From Roseofilum reptotaenium CS-1145 (GTDB taxonomy: Bacteria; Cyanobacteriota; Cyanobacteriia; Cyanobacteriales; Desertifilaceae), in the NCBI RefSeq assembly GCF_028330985.1, contig NZ_JAQMUE010000026.1:1-41343 (forward strand): a stretch of 41,343 nucleotides of DNA, given 5' to 3'. The translations under genes were made by a program, and so were the position numbers. Below are positions 35,857 through 41,343 of the stretch, in pieces; position 1 is the stretch's first letter; every line of letters begins with the position of its first letter. Below the pieces are notes generated by a model. That model made no database searches, was not told the origin of the DNA, and worked only from the letters and a program-made list of their open reading frames with translations.

Positions 35857-36670
35857 ATATTTTCCTTTCCCTCACCAAGCTTAAACGCTGCCATGCCCCC
35901 TGAGCATCGTAACTGCGAATTAACCGTAGGCGCTCAGTAGGGGAAATTAACCATCCCACCTCTAAAAAGAAGGGTTTTCTAGATTCCACATGAATAGGAG
36001 TCGTGGTAGAACTCCCATCGGGGAGTAAGAGGACTTGTACCGGTTGAGATCCTCCAGTAAATTCTAGTCTTGAACCTTCTAAGGTCGTGGTTGAGGTCAG
36101 GGAAATATCACCGCTCTTGAGTGTTTGAGTAATTTGATTACCCTCTCGTGAAATAGATAGGGTGCTTCGAGTATAGTTTGGGGGACGTAAGTCAGGATAG
36201 AGAGCGATCGCTTCTCCTTCCCAGGTTCCTAAGAGTTGATCGATCGTTAAAGGGGGACGTTCGGGAACGGTTGTGTCTCGGAGTTTTTCCCGAATCAGGG
36301 TAATTTGATCCAGGTAGCCTTTTTGATAAAGGATAACAAAGCGTAAACGGCGCTGTTCGTGAATGAAGCCAAATTCACCCCCAAAAGTGCCTACTGGGTT
36401 ATAGTGGGCGCTGCCTTGGGAAAAGTGCCCATTGTCAAAGAAGAGAAGGTTGCGATGGAGAGATTTATATTCAAGTTCTAGAATTGGGGGTGGGGTTTCT
36501 CCTGGGGGAAAGCGTTGTACGGTTTGATAAACGGTTTGGTTGTTATCTCTACCTTCAAAGGTAACGACGGTGGGAGTATCTTTTTCAACGATGCCCAGGG
36601 GGGAAAGTTGGGTAAAGGAGCCATCCCAAATACCGAGGTTTTCTAGGAGATTTTGCCACTGCGATCGCAT
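35855..36670 (-). CDS. DUF3598 family protein
   Basis: 271 residues, two beta-barrel-like halves: WQNLLENLGIWDGSFTQLSP in the first and LLGTWEGEAIALYPDLRPPN in the second. The repeated (G)xWxG starts are lipocalin-like and match the cyanobacterial DUF3598 family. No signal peptide, no obvious catalytic residues. Function unknown; a small-molecule or pigment-binding role is possible. The start is followed upstream by short AGGGAATAGGG repeats and the next minus-strand gene. Confidence 0.78.
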   Translation of the reverse strand: MRSQWQNLLENLGIWDGSFTQLSPLGIVEKDTPTVVTFEGRDNNQTVYQTVQRFPPGETPPPILELEYKSLHRNLLFFDNGHFSQGSAHYNPVGTFGGEFGFIHEQRRLRFVILYQKGYLDQITLIREKLRDTTVPERPPLTIDQLLGTWEGEAIALYPDLRPPNYTRSTLSISREGNQITQTLKSGDISLTSTTTLEGSRLEFTGGSQPVQVLLLPDGSSTTTPIHVESRKPFFLEVGWLISPTERLRLIRSYDAQGAWQRLSLVRERKI

Positions 36671-36691
36671 AATTTAGGGAATAGGGAATGG

Positions 36692-37633
36692 TTAATTTGT
36701 TGTATCTTCACAAACTTGAGGGAGTACTGCGCCGTTTAGACAAGCCTGTTGTGCCATGGCTACGGCTACTGCATCAAATACGGGAGTCGCCCATTGGGTA
36801 GCGGCTTCCCAGGATCTGGCTTTAGCAATAATTTCCCTGGCTTGGGCAACTTCTAGAATAGCGACATGCGGATTATATTCGGCTGCGCGTTCAATTAAGG
36901 GATGCCAAGCAAGAGAGTGACCTTCGCGATCGCTTTTTCCACCGCGAACTCTGGGACCGATGTTGCGTAAACCCTGCTGTTGATAGAAGGGTTGGAGTTT
37001 GGCTTGAATCCGATTTTCCCATAGGCGATCGCGCTGATGCAACCCCGTAACGAGCATTTGTGCCCCTGGAAAGGGGTTTGCTTCACTGACAACATGGGCA
37101 TCGGCGGTTAAAATCATAGTCTGTACATTGCGATTCCCTTTATGTACACCCGCAATAAAGTGTTCTAAGGCTTGAAACCCGTCGAGATTTTCGCCATACA
37201 TTTGAATGGTGGGAACCAAGACATAAAATCCGAGGGCGTTTAAGCGTTCATAGAGTTGATTAGCCGTAACCGTATTCCAATAGAGTCCTACATGGTAGCC
37301 ATCAACTTTAGCTCCAGGTTGCATGGAGTTGCTGGTGTACTGAATGGGTAAAATGGCGATCGGACGGTTGGTGTTGATGCGAATGGGAGCAACATCGGCA
37401 TGAGTCCAGTTTTTACCGGTGTAGTTATAACGCACGCGATAGATGCCTTGCCCGGCTTCAAAGCTATAGTTACGGCCATCGTCAATAATGGTGACTTGGG
37501 GAGTAGGGTCAAATGTTGCAGTTTGGGCGCGAGTTATTGCCTGTGGAGTGAGTCCATATAATAGGCTCAGAGCAATAATACGACCCATTGCTGACGAGAC
37601 CACTATTCCCCAAATTTTGGATAAAAAGCTCAT
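36692..37633 (-). CDS. Secreted protein of unknown function
   Basis: 313 residues from the ATG at 37633. A longer frame (to 37696) runs through a palindromic repeat and adds 21 unlikely residues. An N-terminal signal (MSFLSKIWGIVVSSAMGRII onward, cleavage near AITRAQ-AT) precedes a mixed domain with LPIQYTSNSMQPGAKVDGYH, TMILTADAHVVSEANPFPGA, LRNIGPRVRGGKSDREGHSL and a final two-cysteine segment (QQACLNG, PQVCED). I do not recognise a family. Periplasmic or surface location is likely. Confidence 0.65.
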   Translation of the reverse strand: MSFLSKIWGIVVSSAMGRIIALSLLYGLTPQAITRAQTATFDPTPQVTIIDDGRNYSFEAGQGIYRVRYNYTGKNWTHADVAPIRINTNRPIAILPIQYTSNSMQPGAKVDGYHVGLYWNTVTANQLYERLNALGFYVLVPTIQMYGENLDGFQALEHFIAGVHKGNRNVQTMILTADAHVVSEANPFPGAQMLVTGLHQRDRLWENRIQAKLQPFYQQQGLRNIGPRVRGGKSDREGHSLAWHPLIERAAEYNPHVAILEVAQAREIIAKARSWEAATQWATPVFDAVAVAMAQQACLNGAVLPQVCEDTTN

Positions 37634-37643
37634 CGGGAAAATT

Positions 37644-37672
37644 GGGTTTGAAACCCCGCCCTTCCAGGGCGG
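37644..37672. repeat. Double palindrome (GGGTTTGAAACCC and GC-rich hairpin)
   Basis: GGGTTT-G-AAACCC (37644-37656) touches CCGCCC-TTCCA-GGGCGG (37656-37672). This exact style of paired palindrome recurs at ends of cyanobacterial IS200/IS605-type elements and their small derivatives, in my recollection. It sits immediately upstream of the secreted protein gene, where an mRNA leader would be. Confidence 0.5.
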
Positions 37673-37696
37673 CTTGACTTTCTTATTGTGCCACAA

Positions 37697-37959
37697 CCAC
37701 AGATTATGTACGATTTAGCTCTAAGTAGTATTAGAGAGCTATTCTCTCTTCTATAGATTACAGCTTAAAGCCTTAAACCCTAATCACTGCAAGCTTTTGC
37801 TAGAGTCCCTATTGCCTAGTGCGAAACGCTAGACTTCTCCTTCTGCTTGATGAAATGGATAACCATTACGGATCGGAGGATACGTTTTCCTGACTCCAGG
37901 AGACGCTACACTGGGAAACTCCTTCATAATTAGAGAAACGAATCAGGAGAGCGACCCAT
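37697..37959. other. Region upstream of acnB
   Basis: Together with 37634-37696 this is a gap of about 320 bp between divergent genes. It contains one isolated heptamer-type unit (CCCTATTGCC, near 37808) and an AGGAGAG ribosome site just before acnB. No clear promoter elements or Fur-like site were found. Confidence 0.45.
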
Positions 37960-40551
37960 ATGTTTCTAGATGACTATCGTCAACATGCCCAAGAACGGGC
38001 TGCCCTCGGTATCCCTCCCCTTCCTTTGGATGCCGCTCAAGCCTCTGAACTGTGCGAACTGTTGAAAGATCCGCCAGAGGAACTCAAAGAAGAGTTACTG
38101 ATGTTACTGCGCGATCGCACTCCGCCTGGAGTCGATGAGGCAGCTTACGTAAAAGCGGGGTTCCTAACGGCTGTTGCGAAGGATGAGATCCAGTGTCCGT
38201 TGATTTCCCATCAGGGGGCGATCGACTTGCTGGGGACGATGGTGGGAGGATATAATGTGCGATCGCTCGTTGATATCCTCAAAAGCAATGATAACGGCAT
38301 GGCCAGTGAAGCAGCGGCTGCTCTGAGCAAAACCACCCTCGTCTTCGATGCCTTTAACGAAGTCCTAGAACTCTCGGAAGTCAACCCCTACGCCAAACAA
38401 GTCATCGACGCTTGGGCGAATGCCGTCTGGTTTATCCGTCGTCCCAAAGTAGCTGAAGCCATTACCGTCACCGTCTTCAAAGTTCCTGGCGAAACCAACA
38501 CCGATGACCTTTCCCCTGCACCCCACGCCACTACCCGCCCTGATATTCCTCTCCACGCTCTAGCCATGCTAGAGTCTCGGATGCCAGAAGGCTTGGAAAC
38601 CATTGCCAAACTGAAAGAAAACGGCCATCCTGTCGCCTATGTGGGCGATGTTGTGGGAACCGGTTCCTCCCGCAAGTCTGCCATTAACTCCGTTCTCTGG
38701 CACATTGGCGAAGATATTCCCTTCATTCCCAATAAGCGGGCAGGAGGATACATCCTCGGTAGTAAAATTGCTCCCATTTTCTTCAATACCGCCGAAGACT
38801 CTGGCGCACTGCCCATCGAATGCGATGTTAGCAACCTGAACACTGGGGATATCATCACCATCCATCCCTACAAAGGAGAAATTACCAACCAAGCGGGAGA
38901 AGTCATTTCCACATTTGCTCTGAAACCCGAAACTATCCTCGATGAAGTGCGCGCGGGTGGGCGTATTCCCCTGCTCATCGGACGCAGTTTAACCGATAAA
39001 ACCCGCGAAGCTTTGGGGTATGAAACCAGTCCTTTGTTTACCCGTCCCAGCGTACCGAGCGATACCGGGAAAGGCTTCACCCTAGCGCAGAAAATGGTCG
39101 GGAAAGCCTGCGGACTCCCAGGTGTGCGTCCGGGAACCTCCTGTGAACCGATCATGACGACGGTTGGTTCTCAGGATACCACGGGACCGATGACTAGGGA
39201 TGAGTTGAAAGAACTCGCCTGTTTGGGTTTCAACGCAGATTTAACCTTACAAACCTTCTGCCATACCGCCGCCTATCCGAAACCGGTAGACATCAAAACC
39301 CACAAGGACTTACCCGACTTCTTCTCGACTCGTGCCGGGGTTGCTCTGCGTCCGGGAGATGGCATCATCCACTCCTGGCTCAACCGGATGCTCTTACCGG
39401 ACACCGTAGGCACGGGGGGCGATTCCCACACCCGTTTCCCCCTGGGTATTTCCTTCCCCGCCGGTTCCGGGTTGGTCGCATTTGCGGCTGCTCTGGGCGT
39501 GATGCCGTTGGATATGCCAGAGTCGGTGTTAGTCAAGTTTACGGGAGAGTTGCAACCGGGGGTTACCCTGCGCGATATCGTCAACGCCATCCCCTGGGTA
39601 GCCATGCAACAGGGTAAGCTGACTGTCGCCAAAGAGAACAAAATCAATGTGTTCAATGGGCGCATTATGGAGATGGAAGGCTTACCGGACTTGAAGTTGG
39701 AGCAAGCGTTTGAGCTAACGGATGCCACGGCAGAGCGTTCTTGCGCTGGTTCTACGATTAAGTTAAGTGCGGAGACAGTGGCTGAGTATCTGCGATCGAA
39801 TATTGTATTGATGAAAAACATGATCGCTCGCGGCTATGAGGATGCCGTTACTCTCACTCGTCGCATTGCCAAAATGGAGCAATGGTTGGCAAACCCAGAG
39901 TTAATGTCAGCCGATGCAGATGCCGAGTATACCGATCGCATCGAGGTCAATTTAAGCGAGATAAAACAACCCATTGTTGCCGCTCCCAATGACCCGGATA
40001 ATGTCAAGTTAATGAGCGAATGTTCTGGCGATCGAATTGATGAAGTATTCATCGGTTCTTGTATGACCAATATCGGCCATTATCGGGCAGCCGCGAAGAT
40101 TTTGGAAGGCGCAGGAACGGTAAAAGGTCGCCTCTGGATCTGTCCCCCAACCCGCATGGATGAACAACAGTTACGGGATGAAGGAATGTACGGTATTTTT
40201 GCCGCTTCTGGCGCAAGAACGGAAATGCCGGGATGTTCTTTGTGCATGGGAAATCAAGCTCGCGTGGAAGATAATGCCACGGTTTTCTCGACTTCGACCC
40301 GTAATTTTAACAACCGCATGGGTAAAGGTGCGCGAGTCTATTTAGGCTCGGCAGAGTTAGCAGCCGTCTGCGCTCTTCTCGGTAAAATCCCCACGGTGGA
40401 TGAGTATTTAGATATTGTCGCCAAGAAGGTCGATCCATTCAAGGCTGAATTGTACCGTTACCTGAACTTCAATGAGATTGAGAACTTCGAGGATTTCGGT
40501 CGCGTCATTCCTGTGGAGCAGATGCCCAAGTTAGAGGAGGCTGTAGTGTAG
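37960..40551 (+). CDS. acnB: Aconitate hydratase B
   Basis: 863 residues, close to the 865 of E. coli AcnB. Residues 1-155 are the HEAT-like N-terminal domain, about 165-370 the swivel domain ([40 protein letters not shown]), and the rest the three catalytic domains. The [4Fe-4S] ligands are Cys701 ([10 protein letters not shown]) and Cys759 and Cys762 (GCSLCMGNQ). The enzyme converts citrate to isocitrate through cis-aconitate and in some bacteria doubles as an mRNA-binding iron and oxidative-stress sensor. AGGAGAG precedes the ATG. The last 37 codons recur, diverged, at 41050-41160. Confidence 0.97.
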   Translation: MFLDDYRQHAQERAALGIPPLPLDAAQASELCELLKDPPEELKEELLMLLRDRTPPGVDEAAYVKAGFLTAVAKDEIQCPLISHQGAIDLLGTMVGGYNVRSLVDILKSNDNGMASEAAAALSKTTLVFDAFNEVLELSEVNPYAKQVIDAWANAVWFIRRPKVAEAITVTVFKVPGETNTDDLSPAPHATTRPDIPLHALAMLESRMPEGLETIAKLKENGHPVAYVGDVVGTGSSRKSAINSVLWHIGEDIPFIPNKRAGGYILGSKIAPIFFNTAEDSGALPIECDVSNLNTGDIITIHPYKGEITNQAGEVISTFALKPETILDEVRAGGRIPLLIGRSLTDKTREALGYETSPLFTRPSVPSDTGKGFTLAQKMVGKACGLPGVRPGTSCEPIMTTVGSQDTTGPMTRDELKELACLGFNADLTLQTFCHTAAYPKPVDIKTHKDLPDFFSTRAGVALRPGDGIIHSWLNRMLLPDTVGTGGDSHTRFPLGISFPAGSGLVAFAAALGVMPLDMPESVLVKFTGELQPGVTLRDIVNAIPWVAMQQGKLTVAKENKINVFNGRIMEMEGLPDLKLEQAFELTDATAERSCAGSTIKLSAETVAEYLRSNIVLMKNMIARGYEDAVTLTRRIAKMEQWLANPELMSADADAEYTDRIEVNLSEIKQPIVAAPNDPDNVKLMSECSGDRIDEVFIGSCMTNIGHYRAAAKILEGAGTVKGRLWICPPTRMDEQQLRDEGMYGIFAASGARTEMPGCSLCMGNQARVEDNATVFSTSTRNFNNRMGKGARVYLGSAELAAVCALLGKIPTVDEYLDIVAKKVDPFKAELYRYLNFNEIENFEDFGRVIPVEQMPKLEEAVV

Positions 40552-40566
40552 TAGTATAATTATTGG

Positions 40567-40589
40567 GGTGGGTCTTTTATTGACTCACC
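40567..40589 (+). terminator. Hairpin after acnB
   Basis: GGTGGGTC and GACTCACC form an 8-bp stem (one G-T pair) with a 7-nt loop 15 bp after the acnB stop. A related hairpin follows the acnB 3' copy at 41174-41197, so the duplication includes it. Confidence 0.6.
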
Positions 40590-40608
40590 TCGATCGAGAT
40601 TATAATTT

Positions 40609-40797
40609 ATGGGAAAAAGTCATTTTAAAAAAGCAATATTATCTTTGGAGGCTCGGATTGCTGAACATCAAGAAAAAAGTAGATTAGAATTAAATAAGGA
40701 GTTTCCAGATCAAGGATTGATTAACCATTGGCAAAAGGAAATTAAAGCCTTTGAATAAGGTATTCAACAAGCATTAAAAAGGTTAGGGAAAAACTAA
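40609..40797 (+). pseudogene. Small gene with premature stop, first of a pair
   Basis: The frame opens at ATG 40609 (MGKSHFKKAILSLEARIAEH) and runs 49 codons to a TAA at 40756-40758. The same frame continues GIQQALKRLGKN to a second TAA at 40795-40797. One change (CAA to TAA) would explain the break. The natural end TAATG overlaps the start of the next gene, the usual sign of coupled translation. The product is a short basic helical protein, of the type seen in unnamed cyanobacterial small gene pairs. The 49-residue form might still be made. Function unknown. Confidence 0.5.
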
Positions 40798-41027
40798 TGC
40801 AATTAATTACTAAAAAAAATAGCACTCAAAAGTCCACTTTCAATCAATTGATTATAGAATTACAGGAAGAATGTCAAAATGTTCTTTCTTTGATTAATCA
40901 ATTACAACTTTCTGAGTTAAGCGATCGCCAAAAAGGTCAAATTTTATCAGAGTTATTAGTAGCGTCAATTCATTTACATTCTCACTGTGATGAGGATTGG
41001 CAAAATTTAATTTCTGATGAGTTATAA
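40797..41027 (+). CDS. Small helical protein, second of a pair
   Basis: 76 residues: FNQLIIELQEECQNVLSLIN, LSELSDRQKGQILSELLVAS and IHLHSHCDEDWQNLISDEL. Acidic, probably all-helical, two cysteines, no signal. Its ATG overlaps the stop of the preceding frame (TAATG). The pair lies between acnB and a second copy of the acnB 3' end and has a lower GC content than its surroundings. Such overlapping pairs often encode interacting proteins, for example toxin and antitoxin, but I see no known toxin motif. Confidence 0.6.
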   Translation: MQLITKKNSTQKSTFNQLIIELQEECQNVLSLINQLQLSELSDRQKGQILSELLVASIHLHSHCDEDWQNLISDEL

Positions 41028-41049
41028 TCTTTAACTGATGATGAGAATT

Positions 41050-41160
41050 AAAACTGAGTTATACCATTATCTCAATTTTGATGAGATTGACGGTTTCAAG
41101 GATTTCGGTCGCGTCATTCCTGTGGAGAAGATGCCCAAGTTGGAAGAGTCTGTGGTATAG
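41050..41160 (+). pseudogene. Diverged second copy of the acnB 3' end (37 codons)
   Basis: The frame reads KTELYHYLNFDEIDGFKDFG and RVIPVEKMPKLEESVV-stop, matching the acnB C-terminus (40441-40551) at 28 of 36 residues. Of the codon differences, 11 are synonymous and 8 change the residue, yet a 29-bp core (41099-41127 against 40490-40518) is identical. No acnB homology exists upstream of Lys1, and no start codon fits, so this is a fragment. It retains codon-level conservation that local decay would not give. Confidence 0.85.
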
Positions 41161-41173
41161 TATGATAATTAGG

Positions 41174-41197
41174 GTGAGTCCTAAGTTTAGGACTCAC
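41174..41197 (+). terminator. Hairpin after the acnB 3' copy
   Basis: GTGAGTCCTAA and TTAGGACTCAC form an 11-bp stem with a 2-nt centre. It corresponds in position and sequence to the hairpin after acnB (GGTGGGTC/GACTCACC). Confidence 0.65.
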
Positions 41198-41226
41198 ATA
41201 CTCAATAGACATCTCCTAAAACCATT

Positions 41227-41250
41227 AAAACCTTTGAGCATAAGGTTTTT
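41227..41250 (+). terminator. Hairpin with T-run
   Basis: AAAACCTT and AAGGTTTT form an 8-bp stem with a 7-nt loop, running into TTTTTA. It is a plausible intrinsic terminator, about 67 bp after the acnB copy stop. No gene is visible from here to the window end. Confidence 0.6.
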
Positions 41251-41343
41251 ATCCCATCATCAACTCGGAAGCTCCCAATGCAACTTTAACGAATTTATAG
41301 GACTTTAAGCTATTTCACAATAGCCACTTTCAAAAAACATAGG

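Noticed and set aside
39273-39821. Minus-strand ORF of 182 codons
   Set aside because: Antisense shadow of acnB with no motif.
41078-41308. 76-codon plus-strand ORF
   Set aside because: It runs out of frame through the acnB 3' copy and two hairpins; the acnB frame explains the sequence better.

Overview
The window is chromosomal DNA from a cyanobacterium. It carries light-dependent protochlorophyllide reductase, geranylgeranyl reductase ChlP, three chlorophyll-binding CP43-like (IsiA-family) antenna proteins, a phycobilisome rod linker with a membrane tail, a FurA-type iron regulator and many copies of the HIP1 octamer GCGATCGC. Heptamer-type tandem repeats and large multidomain signalling proteins suggest a filamentous or otherwise large-genome lineage. 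I cannot name the genus.

Layout. 1-5421 (minus) is a signalling block: the start of a serine/threonine kinase, a 26-codon remnant of a second such gene, a response regulator-histidine kinase, and a fusion of an APC-type permease to PAS, histidine kinase and receiver domains. 5781-8883 (plus) holds a TauE/SafE permease, a TerD-vWA protein and an RluE-type pseudouridine synthase. 9177-15264 holds mixed housekeeping and small genes: two aldo/keto reductases, moaE, a glyoxalase-fold protein, an M23 peptidase, a PuuE-like deacetylase and conserved small proteins. 15310-17670 (minus) is a partner-switching and cyclic-di-GMP locus: a STAS protein, a GHKL ATPase and a diguanylate cyclase split by a run of nine A, beside a broken PP2C phosphatase. 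17719-21474 has an XPB-like helicase, an Rpn-family nuclease with in-frame tandem repeats, an Ap4A phosphorylase and a DUF1830 protein.

21823-31763 is the photosynthesis and iron region. por and chlP run on the plus strand. Facing them, one minus-strand operon encodes two CP43-like antenna proteins, a CP43-like/PsaL fusion and a CpcL-type rod linker. Its promoter has a TATAAT -10 followed at once by a near-consensus Fur box, and a furA-DUF309 gene pair lies just upstream. Together they suggest an iron-starvation antenna system built around photosystem I. It resembles the isiA2-isiA3-isiA4-cpcG2-isiA5 cluster described in Leptolyngbya JSC-1.

32085-37633 holds an EF-G-like GTPase, a second Rpn-family gene, a CbiO-type ATPase, a DUF3598 protein and a secreted unknown. 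37960-41343 holds acnB (aconitase B). The last 37 codons of acnB, and the hairpin after them, occur a second time about 0.6 kb downstream as a diverged copy. The two copies bracket a pair of small overlapping genes. This looks like the footprint of an element that integrated into the 3' end of acnB, and it is the least expected structure in the window.
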